This document shows positions 19,701-31,373 of a stretch of DNA of 34,809 bases, piece by piece. The stretch is from Triparma columacea. Its lineage: Eukaryota; Sar; Bolidophyceae; Parmales; Triparmaceae. The number at the start of each line of letters is the position of its first letter. Positions within the stretch are counted from its first letter, which is position 1. The notes under the pieces were generated by a model that was given only the letters and a program-made list of their open reading frames with translations, made no database searches and had not been told where the DNA came from. The translations under genes were made by a program, and so were the position numbers. The stretch is from positions 1 to 34,809 of the forward strand of contig BRYA01001461.1 in the NCBI GenBank assembly GCA_030267965.1, given 5' to 3'.

Positions 19701-22607
19701 CCTCGCGCCCATACTCCAGCTTAGGAGGAGCAGTGTCGTGGAGGACGCAAGATCCAGGGTGAAGGCGGGCGGGAAGAAGGGCGCGGCTGAGGAAGTCAAG
19801 GTAATGGATGAACAGTTCGGGGTCCCAGCTCAAAGGTGCGTAGGTTGTCTTCCCGTCCAACCCTTCCCGCCCTTCCTTGCATTCATTTGGAATTTTGCAT
19901 TTGCCTTCCCCCCCCCTCAAATCCCCCCCCTCTCTTCCTCTGTATTCTGCAGCGACACCAAGGATGTTTCCTCCTCCGCGACAAGTTCTGACCGCGCAGC
20001 TACTCCTGAGCCAAACTCCTCCTCCTTCTCTGGTTCGTCCCAATCTACCCCGAACTCCCCCCCCGAGTACGACGATGAGGAGGACGGCTCTGACATCTCA
20101 AGCCCTCAGTACTTCAATTCAAGGCACTCCTTCAATAGTAGCAGCAGTAGTAGCATTCAGAGCGAGTGTTCGTTCGACGAGGAGGAGGAGAGTTCCTGCA
20201 GTTCGTCCTTTTGTGGCTCCGAAAACTACCACTCCTCCCCTTCGACTATCGTTTCAGAGGGTGAAGCTTACGTGGAGGAGAGAAGGAGAAGAAGGGGGTT
20301 TGCACGAACGAGGGTGTCCAATGATGTCGACGATACCATTCCCACTAAGATGGAAATTCAGTTGTCTTCTCTTCCCTCGAGCAGGTCCTCCTCCCCAGAC
20401 ATACCAAAGCATTCGTACAAGAACAAGGCCAAGAAAACGGCCAAGAGGGCCACCTCTATGGTTGGCCGTAGCAGCCTCGTCATCGGAAAGGGATTAGGGA
20501 ACGCAACCAAGGGGATCGGAAAGGGCTCCTTTAAGGTTGGCAAGGAAACCTTCAGAGCCACCAAGAAGGTCGTCAAGAAGCTCACGCCCAAGACTCCAGG
20601 TGCTCCCTCCGCCCATACGACCCCCACATTCGCGATGAAGCCGGCCTTCAAGTCCAACAGGGGCTCCAAGGGCTTCTCCAATGACGGACTCGACCACGCC
20701 AAGGTGCTGCTCTTGGGCTCCCCCGCTGAGTCTAGGAAGAAAAAGAGGAGGAAGAGGAGGAAGAAAAAGAAAAAAACCAAGGTGGAAACAGACAATGATA
20801 GTAGCGAGTCACAAAGACACTCCTCGGCGGTCCCTGTGGGGTACGTCATCAAGGGGCTGCGTGTATTCGATTCAGCATTCTATTCAGCACTCGGTTACTA
20901 CTTATGCATTCATTCTCATTCGTTCCCAAACTGCCTAACGCTCCTATCTAACCATCTCGCGCTTCCGCCCTGTCCTCCGTTCCCTTCTGCAGCAATGCCA
21001 AACTTCGCATGTCCAAGCCAGCGGCCAACCAGAACGCTCCTGATCAGTCCACCAGGATCCTGTCTTCCTTCATCAAGGAAATGAGAGAATCCAACAAGGA
21101 CAGGACGATGGACATCCTCTGCGCGCAGCTGCAGCGGTCGAGCGAGCTCGACGCTTGGTTCCTCCAGGGCGGAGCCGCAGAGCTCGGAGTTGTCGTTCCC
21201 CTGCAGTCGTCCAAGGGTCCAAAACCTACCTACGAGGGTGTCTGCGCCAGAGGGCTCTGGGAGTCGCACTGGAGGGAGGAGTACTGCTGCATATACGACA
21301 CCCACGTGAGCTTCTTTGCGCCGCTGGGGAAGAAACCCGTCTTCTTCCTCCACCACAGGGACATACTGGGCGTTAGGCTTAACAGAATGCTGTCTTCTTC
21401 CCAGTCACCCGTGCCAGGCCTTTCCACAATCGCCATCGACACGCCAGGGCGCGTTACGTATTTAGCGTTCCTCAATGAGGAGAAGGTCCAAGCGTTCGCC
21501 GCTCAGTTGAAGGTTGCGACGTTCAGATTCGGGAGCGACGGCTTGGACCTGAACGACACCACGCCGGCCTCAGACCCAAGAGAGAACTTTGTACTGAAGT
21601 CGGGGCAGTGGGCGGGGGTCGCGGGAAGCAACAAAAACAGCAAGCGCCTCGTGCTAAATGCGAGAAAGATGAGATTCGACGGCTGCACCATGGGAAAGGG
21701 GGAGGGGGCGAAGACTGAAAGGGGGGGAGGGGCAGAAGAGGGCCAGAAGAAGGACGAAGGAGGGAAATCTGGAATGGGCGGTAACGCTGCGTCAGATGGA
21801 GTGAAGGAGGCGAACGCCGAAGCTTCTGGTGTCGTTGAGGACTACGCGGATTTCACTGAGACGCTACTTGAAGATGCCCTTGCCCTGTCAACGGAGTCGT
21901 CGCTAGAGGACCTGATTCAATTTTTGAACAAATCCTCTTGCTTGCGGAACATGAAGATCAACAAACTGGACTTCGAGGCCGAAGAGACGGTGGTCATCTT
22001 CGTGAATATTTACCACTGCCTCCTCCAGCACGCCCTGCTGCTTCTGGGTCCCCCAAGCAAACACAGCGTGAGCCACTTCATGAGGTGCGTCTGCTACGAG
22101 ATCGGGAGCGACGTCTTCAGCCTCACCGAACTAGAGCACTGCGTCATCAGGGGGAAGCTTTCCCCCCCGAGCTCCAACAGGAACATATTTGTGGAGCCCG
22201 CCAAGTCAAGTGAGGGCTTCAGGAAGTATTCCCTGGCGTGCGTCGACGCGAGGATCAACTTCGTCCTCCACTCGGGACTCAGCAACAGCGGCAAGGTGTC
22301 GATCCTAACCTCAAAGACGCCCCTCTCGAGGCAACTCAACGACATTGCGACGAAACAAATCGAAAGAGTCATGAAGGTGGACAACAACAGGAGGGTCGTG
22401 ATCCTCCCTGAAGTATGCAAGATCTACAGAGATGACTTCGGGGACGACAACGTGGCCTGCCTCAAGTACCTGCTGAGGTTCCTCACCAAACAAAACTGGG
22501 AGGCGGTCAGTTGGGTCCTAGTCGAGAAAGAAAAAGGGAAGGAGATCAAATTCAAGCACGCCCAAGCGGGAGAATTCGTGTCAGGGCTCACCAGGGAACG
22601 ACTGTAA
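16800..22607 (+). CDS. Large membrane-anchored protein with DUF1769, PH and DUF547 domains
   Basis: Six exons (16800-17846, 17936-19068, 19173-19541, 19659-19835, 19953-20840, 20993-22607) join in frame to 1,742 residues. An in-frame TGA lies just upstream of the ATG. Two hydrophobic helices are near residues 27-50 and 80-100. An Asn/Thr-rich tract (about 130-238) leads to a DUF1769-like region (280-460: FEFQFQGEFKKLPMSQVYLG, GFHYNL, PHVAFPLIY). Acidic, Gly-rich and Ser-rich linkers and a very basic patch (RKKKRRKRRKKKKK) follow. A PH-like domain covers about 1283-1382 (WREEYCCIYDTHVSFFAPLG). A DUF547 region is near 1530-1620 (FVNIYHCLLQHALLLLG, FSLTELEHCVIRG). PH domains usually bind phosphoinositides, so a membrane-contact or lipid-signalling role is possible; this is inference. 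Exon 4 could also begin earlier, but only the acceptor at 19658 keeps the frame. Confidence 0.8.
17180..17505 (+). repeat. AAC/ACA-rich low-complexity tract encoding poly-Asn/Thr linker
   Basis: Inside exon 1 of the DUF1769/PH/DUF547 gene the coding strand becomes almost free of G and is built from AAC, ACA, AAT and GAC units. It encodes runs of Asn, Asp, Thr and His. The composition differs sharply from the GC-rich exons on either side. It separates the membrane segments from DUF1769 and is probably a disordered linker that expanded by slippage. Confidence 0.85.
19587..19610. repeat. (CT)12 microsatellite inside intron 3
   Basis: Twelve perfect CT units lie in the 117-nt intron 19542-19658 of the DUF1769/PH/DUF547 gene, upstream of the chosen acceptor. 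They probably act as the polypyrimidine tract. Confidence 0.9.
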
Positions 22608-22757
22608 AACTACTATATTTTTAATATTTCTGTCGTCTTTCGTTTGATTTTTATTGGTAAGGAAGGGGTTTGGAGTAAGGGGGGGAAGAATGAGAGAATT
22701 GGTTCAGACTGGAGAGAGCTTTTGGTTGAAAACCTTACTTTGTCCCCACAAGAAGTC

Positions 22758-24551
22758 ATGCGCAGGGCGTTTCACGTCAACGAAGGTAAGTTTCTCGTAT
22801 CTTTCTCACATCCAACGTTCTAGGCAGTTCTTCGGTCAAATTGCATCAAGAAATCACCGAAATGACCCTCGGCGGCAAGGCTCCTGTGCTCCTGTCCTTG
22901 TTCTCCTAATTTGAGAGAAATCCAGGTCTATCTCCTAACTCTTGCGGTATTCGTCTTTAATTCTATTTTCAGATGAAGCTATAAAGCAAGGTGTAAGGGT
23001 GTTCGGAGAGGGTAACTGGGCGAAAATCAAAGCCAATTTTCCTGAGCTCGAGAATAGGTCTGGAGTTCAAATAAAGGACAGGTTTAGAAACATGATGAAG
23101 AAGGAAAAAGAAGTTTCGGCTAAGATTGCTTCGGGGAATCCTGTGACTCCCGGGAGCAGTGCGAAGAAGGGGTCTGCGGAGAAGAAGAAAGTTCCCAAGC
23201 TTGAACTCATGGAGTATGTGCCTGATGTTCCGGTGGCGTCACCCGCTGAGATCAAGTCTCCTGGTAAGAGCGAGTGTCCTACACTTGACGACTGCGCGCC
23301 AAAAATGCTGGTGGCCGACGTGCCCCAAGTTCCGCCGTCCCCTCAGACTTCCAAAACTGTGGTGTATTTCGAGATCACCATCAAAAATCTCTCTTGCACA
23401 CTTTATGAGATTGGGTTAGTTCAAAAGACCTTCCCGGCGCTGTATGAGCTCTGTCACCACGCGAAGGAGGGCGTCAGAAAGCTCATGAATATCATCAGCA
23501 CGTATGATAGCGCGGAAGAGGTGAGAAAGGATCGCCACCAAACCAGTACTTTTGTCTGTTACCCCCCGACTAAAGCAATCCTTACCTCGACTCGCTTCTC
23601 TCATCGGCGCTTCGATCGTCGCAGTGGTCAGGTGCACACATCCTTGAAATCTTCAAGGACGCCAACATCACATTTGAGAATTTCGAGGGCCTTCGCGAGA
23701 ATATTTCGTCGTGCATCGAAGCGTTCTCTTCTTCGCTAGTAAATGAGGGGAAATCATTGGATGACACTCTGCCGTTCATGAAGGAACTCAGTAGGATCAT
23801 ATTGAAGGTTTACGATGGCAAAACGCTTGAGGAGTGCATGGGCAAGTGCAAGGAGCGCAACTTGAGCGCGTCGGTCGTAAAGAGCCAGACAGGCGTGGTG
23901 AGGCCTGGGAAGCCTGATATTGCGCTGATATACCACGGAGTTGAGATGGAGATGCCTAAACCCAAGCCGAAGAAGGTGAAGAAGCAGCAAGAAAAAACAA
24001 CAACACAGACAACAACTGAGGCAACGGCAATGTCAACGGCGACGACAACAACGGCGATGATAGAGACCAAGTCCAAGACCAAGATCAAAACCAAGAGTGC
24101 CGCGAGTAAGCAAGACAAGGCAACTTTTAAGCAACTTTTCGGCAAGGGCAAGGGTAAGGGCAAGGGCAAGGCGATCAAGGCCGCAGCGGCACCCTCTGCC
24201 ACAGCGGCGCCCTCCCAATCTACCCCCCCAGCGAAGAAGAAGAAGGGGATCGCCGTTGACCTCGTTAGCTCCCCTTCAAAGTCACCAGGAAAGCGCTCCG
24301 TCTCTTTTGCTGCTGAGCTGGCGAAGAGCGGGCCCATTCAAATCAAAAAGAAAGCGAAAAAAAACAGGAAAGGAAAGAAGGAAGAGGAGGGGGGAAAGAA
24401 AGAGAGCGCCTCTGCCGCAGCCCCTACTCCCGCGACTAAAGTGAGCCCCGATCTTGGAGGGATCGTCGTCATCTTGACACAAAAACTCGCGTCAGGGGAA
24501 ATATCAGGATCGGAGTACAAGACTGCGATCGAGGCACTGAACCTCAACTAG
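22758..24551 (+). CDS. Myb/SANT-domain nuclear protein, telomere-repeat-binding-like
   Basis: Three exons (22758-22785, 22973-23520, 23625-24551) join to 500 residues. Residues about 1-55 form one Myb repeat: MRRAFHVNEDEAIKQGVRVF, then EGNWAKI, and NRSGVQIKDRFRNM, which resembles the telobox helix (VDLKDKWRNM) of telomere-binding Myb proteins. The first Myb tryptophan is replaced by Phe. An uncharacterised helical region follows (about 150-290). The tail is rich in Lys, Ala and Thr (KGKGKGKGKA; KKKAKKNRKGKK), typical of nuclear DNA- or RNA-binding proteins. Exon 1 is only 28 nt. The frame stays open upstream of its ATG without another ATG, so a further 5' exon is possible. The product could bind telomeric repeats or be a general Myb-like transcription factor. 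Confidence 0.65.
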
Positions 24552-24608
24552 TAGGAATGAATTCAAGGAAAACCACCACCATTTATGTAAATGCAGTTTA
24601 GTGATTTA

Positions 24609-27600
24609 TTATCGCCATACCTTGATCCTTGCATCGCCTCCGCAGCTAAGCAGCGCATCGTCGATCCCCTTCAAGTCATTGACTGCGTCGGTGTGAGAGG
24701 ACTGAAGACGAGGCTGCGTCCCCCTGCCCTGCGCCATGGCTTGCTTGGGGATTTCAATGAAGAGGGATTTGTTCGATGGTAGAACACTCGTAGGTCCTTC
24801 GTTTCCTGATACGTTGTAGCTTTGAGAAGCCGACGTAAAGTCCCAAAAATTTATCTTCCTATCGGTGCCCCCCGTTATTAGGTAGGAGTACGCCCTGTCA
24901 GATATCTTACCCATGAGTGCCCTTACGCTTGGTTCCGGTCCGAGCCCCGCACTAATGTCCAAGTTGAATGCCATCCTGGCAGCACTAGGGATCATGGAAT
25001 CAGGATCCCTCGGAATCGAAATATTTTCGAGCTGCGGGAGCTGCAGAACATCCTCCGGGAGCTTTTGCGGGCTCATCCCCGTGTATTCATGCCCAAGCAT
25101 TCTGAAGCACTGCCTGCATTCTCCACTTCCAACGTCGAAGACGCTAGCCTCGTTCTTGCCAGATGCAACAAAGACGTAGGGCCGATTTGCAGAGGCCCGA
25201 CTGGTGTCCTGAGGGAGTTTGGTGAAGCACGTGGCGAGCCTATGCACCACGCTCCCCGCGCTGTGTCGCCAGAGCTTCACTGGCTGGTGAAAGCGCAAGT
25301 CGAACAAGGCCATGTAACCTCGACTCGTCCCCGCCACAAGCCAGTTCCGGTCAGTCCCCGGGGCCATACTGCTCAAGTACCCCAACTCCGGTCGTAACTT
25401 CAAACAAAATGGCTCCTGAGTGCTTCTCAAATCCCAGGCGTGGATCTTTCCCGCCTGTGTGCCGGCAAGAAGGATGCTGGCCGAATCAGTGTTGAAGTGA
25501 CTAACGCATAGGGCTTCACCCTCGTTGGGGTCGTACATCTTGATGACAGATGACCCCTGAACGCGGCCAGTTTCGTAGTAAGTCCGTCTCGAAGAACTAT
25601 TGGGGGTGGGAGAACCAATGTTGTCGGGAGAGTCGGCCCAGTTCCCAACCATATCGATGCGCCAAACGTGAATGCTGCCTTCGGAGGAAGCAGTTGCGAC
25701 AGAGTGGGAATTTTCGATCAAGCACACGTCATTGACACGGTTCGAGCGCTGCCCGTTGTAGGTAACGACGGACTTCAAATCAACAGCCTGCTCAATGTTG
25801 CGCAGTTCCCAGACTTTTGATGTCCCATCATGAGAGGCGGATACAAAGAAGGACTGATCCTGCGCCACGGCGAGCCTTTGGACAGGCGCCGTGTGCTCCG
25901 TAACGTTGGAGGAAGATACTAGAAGAGAGTTCACCTTTGGTTTCCACACGTTGCGACTGACGGCTGGCATTGGAGTGGCGTTTGGGTTGGAGGCAGTTGC
26001 GCTGCTGCTGGTTGCAGCGTGCAAAGAGTAGGGAATATTGTTCCGGTTACGCAGAACACCGAGCTTAGGGCCAAGGGGAGGGATGTTGAGGGCATTTATC
26101 AGACGGCAAATGTCGGTAGTTTCAAGCGTGGTGGGATCCTGAGATGCGATGCTGCTCCAATTCCCGTTCAGTACGCCCTCCATCTTAGCCTCTTCCTCCC
26201 TATCCAATATCTTCTTTCCTAGTTTTTTGCTGATCTCATCGTCGTCCTTGCCCTTCTTTCCAACTCTAGCCTTGTCCCACTTTGTTCCATACGTGTTTAT
26301 CACCGAGTGAACATCAATGTGCGACGTCAACCTCTGAACGTCCGTCGTGCGATTCCCAGAGGTGATAAGCTCGTTGAATTTTTGGCTCGGAAACCAAATG
26401 GTGCGTGAGACGTTTAGACGTTCTTCTTGGGCAGGGGAGAGGAGCTGGCGGCTCGATTTTTCGTTCTCGTAGGAGAACATCTTGCTCAGCATGTGAGAGG
26501 CGGCCATCTCCATATACGCCTTCATAGACAAGAGCTTGCTTCTCTCGTCTTGTAAAAGGTCGTCGCGGAGGGGTACAGACTTAGTGGGCGGAGAAGATGG
26601 TGTCGGGGAGTTGGATGGAGGAAGAATCTCGGTCCCACCTCCACTATTGTCGTTCGAGTTGTTGGGAGACGTGGATGAGGCAGAGGGGAAGTCAACGCTG
26701 CCCCCAACTATGGCGCCTATCTCGTTTAGGGTGGACTGGGCAGTCGAGCCGGGAGACACCGAAGAAATTGCGTTTCCTATTGAAGTCGTCTGGGGAGGGG
26801 TCGAGGACAGGGGAAGATCCACACCGACAGCATCGAGTATGCTCCTGAGGCCATCTTCTTCCGAACGTCTGTCCTCCACTCTCTTTTCTTTCCTTAGTCT
26901 GCTAATTTTGCGAACCTCGCTCATTCGAAGTAACTCGTTCTGGAAGGCTGTCTTGCCAACGGGTTCCATGACACAGTCTTGGAAGTCTGAGTTCGAGACC
27001 ATTTGAGAAGGCGTGGGCTCGTACTTGAGGAAGGGGCGGATGAGGGGGAGGATGAATGCCTGCGTATCCTCCTCGCCTACGACCTTGGCGGAGTTGACGA
27101 TTAGGTCGGACATCGAGGATGCTATTTGCGGGTTGGGGTGGATCAGGAGGGCAGAGTACATATCGAGAATCCCCTCCGATGAGGAAGCTAGGAGGGAGGA
27201 GCGCGTTAGGAGGCCCATCTGGACGAGCTTCGATAGTGATCCTACTGCTGCTGCGATGACTTTCTCTTCAATATCCACGAGGTTGTTTTCCAAACAAGGA
27301 ATGACGAACTGTGCGGGGGGAGAAGGGGGAGGGGGTTTTAGAAGACATCGTCGTAGTCGCAGTATTCACCTTGGCTTTTATCTATTCAGTACAATTTCAC
27401 TCACCTGCTCCGTCGATACTGTTCCAACGAAGGAGCACGCGAGAGGTATATAGTCGCAAAATGCCTTCCTAAGCTCAGTGTCTCTGTCAATATGGAACGT
27501 AATGAGAGTGGGCATGACGTGAACCTCGACGTCGTCGTGTCCGAAGAACGCGCAAAGCCTAGAGAGGTCGTAGAGGAGGGCGACCTTTGCACGGGATGAA

Positions 27601-30600
27601 CCAGGAAGCTGGGAAGTCACAATGTGGGTGAAGTGGGTCCTTATGGTGCCGCAAAGGGTTGCCATTTCGCTGTCGTAGGTGTTTTCCGTAGCAGTTGGTA
27701 CATCTGGGTTTGTGTTAATTGCCTTATGAAGCCTCATGGCCATCCCGACTTCCATCCACCTTTTAGCTGACTCCGCAAGTGTCGTTAGGCACTCTGAGAA
27801 AGCGACGCGGACGACAAGGGAGGGGTCGGTGGGGAGATCCTGGATCGCAGGGAAGATGTACTGTGGAAATAGCTTGGAATCGGAGGGGGGGAAGGAGGTG
27901 ATGTGGGAGAGGATCAGGGTGAGGGTCCGGGCGTATATGGACCTCACGATTGGAACGTCGTCCTCGAGCCCCTTGGTGCAGAACGGCACAAGCCTCTGAA
28001 GGCGGGTCTCATCATCTACGTAGTAGGATAGTCGCGTGATGAGGTGAAGCGCAACTACCTTTGACGAAGTTAGGGTAAGGTGGGGGAGGGCCGAGAGGAT
28101 AGGAGCGAGAATGAGGATTATTGGGCCTCCTCCGGGCGGCGGGTTTGGAGCTCGGGGGTGGGAAAGGGGGGGGGAGGGAGTTTGGGGCATGGGTGGGGGG
28201 TTTGGGGGCGGGGGTGGGGCGACATACTCCCCGTCGTCGATGGCTTTTAGGAGGGCATTCGTCTCGGCTATGAGGTCCGACCATGAGGGGTCGGCGGCCG
28301 TCGTGTTGGAAGGGGGGGGGGAAGATGGAGGCGGGGGTGTGGGAGGGGGGGGGTCCGAAGGGGGAGGAGGGGCTGAGGGAGGAGGTAAATTTTCCGATAT
28401 TATCGCCTGGAAGAACTTGGCTCCCTCGGTGTCCGGGTGCCCGGTAAGTAGCTCGACTGCCTTCCCATAATTCTTTGCGACGAGATTAATTTTTGAGTCG
28501 GCAGTGATGTCGGTGAACCGGCAGGATCGAGTGAGGGAGAGGAGGAAGTCGAAGGAGGGGGGGAAGACAGGGGAGGGACCAGCCTTGAGGCGCTCGATGT
28601 ATGAGGCGCAGCTACGGCGAGTAAAGCGAGCCGCAGAAACAAAGAGGTGTTTAAGTGAGTGGATACACCAGTAGCGACAACGAATATATGCGCATGCTCA
28701 CCTCTCCCTGTCCACCGGTTTGAGTTTCATCATATGCCTAACTAATCCCCTGATCTCCTTCATCTCAATTTTGTTGACCTTCTGTTCAAGCCTCTCGCTC
28801 TTCCCATCGTTCCCCTTATAGTGCACTAGGCTCGCATAGTCAAGGGCGGCCTCGCCGGATAGGTAAAGTTCGATGATGCAGCAACCCAACGAGAAAACGT
28901 CCATGGCCGGTGTAACATCCATCGGTATGTCATCTTCAACCCTGGTGGAATTTGCTTCGTCGGGGGTTGGTGCTTTCTTGCCTGGGGGGTCATCCAAGGA
29001 ATCGTCGTCTTTCTGCTGAAGAGGAAAGAAACGACGACCGAGAAGGATTGCGTTAGCGTAGAGTTGTGCGGAAGCAAACGTTTGTCCTTGTTTCTTTTTT
29101 CCATTCTCACCTTGCCTTTCCCAATGTCCCTGAACCTTTCAGGGGCAAGGTAGCACTTCTTCACCCCCCCCTCTCTCGTGGGTCCGAAGAAAAAGTTGAA
29201 CTCTCCCGGGTCAGTGCTAGGAAGCACCACAGGTTTGAAGGACGCCAGGTCCGTGATGATCACGTGGTTGTAGCTCGTGAGCATGATGTTGCAGGTCTTG
29301 AGGTCCCCGTGCGTGACACCCGCCTTGTGCATGCTGTCGAACGCGGAGAGGAGCTGGTAGGTGATGAACGTCTTCTCGGACGTTGTAAGGAAGGGTCGAA
29401 CGGCAAGACGGCGCTCAAGGGTGGTTTCGAAGTACTGCCGTACTAGGTAGACGGGCTGGACGGGACCGGATTTCCGGGTGTACTCGCGGGGAGGGGTTGC
29501 GAAGTACCGTTGGTAAGGGATTACGTGGGGGTGGGCGGGGTAGAGGGTGGAGGGAGTGGGGTTGATGGAGGTGAGGAGGGAGTAGATGTTGTTTAGCTTT
29601 GAGGGCGGGTGGGGATGGGGTGGGGAGGGATGTGTGTGAGGGTGGGTGAGTCGGTCAGTGAGGAAAATGAGCCGCTTTATGTCCATCGTCAAACGGCTGA
29701 CGCGCTCCACCCCCTTAACCCCCTCCCCCTGCTCGTACCTTGTGATACTCCTTCGTAACATCGTCCTGTTTGATCCCTGTCTTAACTTTATACTTTCTAC
29801 TGTCTCCTTTCCCCTCCCTGCTCTCATTTGTCAGTGTGCTGCTAGAGCTCACCATTCCGGGCCCGCCGCTGTTAACGTCCCCATTCCCTCCAGTTGAGGT
29901 AGAGATGGTGGACCCTGACGGCGACGACGAGAGGTTCGTCAAGTCCCCGCCGGCGCTACCCTCAACGTAGCCGTTGTTGTAAACGACACCAGTGCCAGCG
30001 TTTGGGGATGAGGAAGTAAGCAAGGACAAATTGTCAAGATCGGAAATCAGGCCGCCGCCTGTGGAGGTTGAGTTTGTGGTGGAGGCGGTGTTTGAGGAGA
30101 GGGTACGACTGTCATCGATGGAGAGATTCTGGGATGCTCGGGATGCTGACGGGGGGGGACGAGGGAGGTTGTCGTCGGCGTCACTGAGGGGCGTGGGGAA
30201 AGGGGGGAGAAAGGGTTAGAGGGCATAAGAGGTACTGTTTCCATTGTCTCCTTCGTTTTTCCCCTCCTATCGCTCACCTGGCCGAAGCTACATGCATCGC
30301 GTCTACGTTTGCATTGTTGACGCCCGCGTTCATTAGTGGTTGTGTGACGTCGTACTCTCCGCTCCTAACATTGTTCCTATTTCCTCCTATGTTGCTCCCA
30401 ATGTTTGTCCCTATGCTACCCTCAACGCCGGTGACATCGCCGGATGCGTTTGCGTTGTTACTATTGCTACTTGATGAGGCTACGCCTGTGTTGAAATGGG
30501 CATCAGTGCTCATTTGGCCATTGGTCATCTCTCCCTCTGCCGGTGGCCCAACAGTTCTCACAAACGTATCCTTGTTGGGGTTCAAGTAAACCTTCACCAC

Positions 30601-30753
30601 AAAGACTCCCCCCTCCATCTTGACCCTATACGTCTTTGTAAATTTGCCCGTACCTAGCTGCTTCTCAATCTGTGACCCAGAGGTTGGGGGAAATGTCAAG
30701 CGAAGTGGCAGCAAGGGGTCTAGTGACGTTGGATGGGAGTGCGATTGTCCCAT
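24609..30753 (-). CDS. VPS15: VPS15, regulatory pseudokinase-like subunit of the class III PI3-kinase complex
   Basis: Six exons (30278-30753, 29739-30183, 29111-29596, 28702-29015, 27405-28611, 24609-27308) join in frame to 1,875 residues. The product starts MGQSHS, a likely myristoylation site like that of human PIK3R4. The kinase domain has a GTGKFTKT loop and Lys54 (FVVKVYL), then a long Asn/Ser/Gly-rich insert (about 70-300). HGDLKTCN (403-410) and TDLASFKP replace the usual HRD and DFG, as in other Vps15 proteins. HEAT repeats follow (KVVALHLITRL through exon 5 into early exon 6), interrupted by a Pro-rich stretch. WD40 repeats fill the C-terminus from about 1,450 (FFVSASHDGTSKVWELRN; CGGDARIKVWR at the end). 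VPS15 scaffolds VPS34 and Beclin in autophagy and endosomal sorting. Human PIK3R4 has 1,358 residues; the extra length is in the low-complexity inserts. Confidence 0.93.
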
Positions 30754-31373
30754 TGCAGTCTCTTGTGCGTAAACGTTGCTCTGTGTTGTTTATAATGCAG
30801 TGTATAGCCACAGGAGGGATGAATGGAGGAGGAGTTCCGAGGATTTGGGGCGGAAGGGGGGTTGATAAAGGTGTGTGCGCTGGGTGGAAAGGTTATTTCT
30901 TTCTGCGAAGTTTTGTACAAGCTTGGAAGTGTCTTTCTGGAACGAAATGTGGAATGTGGGTGTTGTATGGAGAGCGGTGAAAAGATGGAGATTTTTTCTC
31001 TTCCCAAATCTGGTCTGTTTTCCTGTTCCTGTCTGCTCCATTTTCTTGAAATCAGTCCTCACCATCGTTAGGGGACATTTATTTTTTTACGTAAGTCGCA
31101 AATATTAGGTAACAGCGCGCGATAAACTAAAAAGAGATGCTGTGGAATGGCTCGTAAATCTTTGTTTTATTATCATTTCAACTCTTACAGGCCCAAAATA
31201 CACATCCGAGCCTCGCTCTACTGCCCTTACGATGATGGAAATAGTATTCGGGCTAGTCGTAAATTATTATCTTATTTTGGAGTGCTTTTCAACCCTCATT
31301 GCTAAAATAAAACTTGGGTTCACCATTTTCCTTTGCCGGCGGCCACAACCGCCCAACTTACCCACAACTTGTC
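30754..31373. promoter_or_regulatory. Divergent intergenic region between VPS15 and the CFAP68-like gene
   Basis: This 620-bp gap separates two divergent start codons and should contain both promoters. A plus-strand frame with an ATG at 30823 reads 82 residues, and overlapping minus-strand frames of similar length exist. None has recognisable domains or splice continuity. Nothing else could be identified. Confidence 0.3.

Noticed and set aside
30823..31071. 82-codon plus-strand open frame upstream of VPS15
   Set aside because: No recognised domain, overlapping open frames on the other strand, and a position in a divergent promoter.
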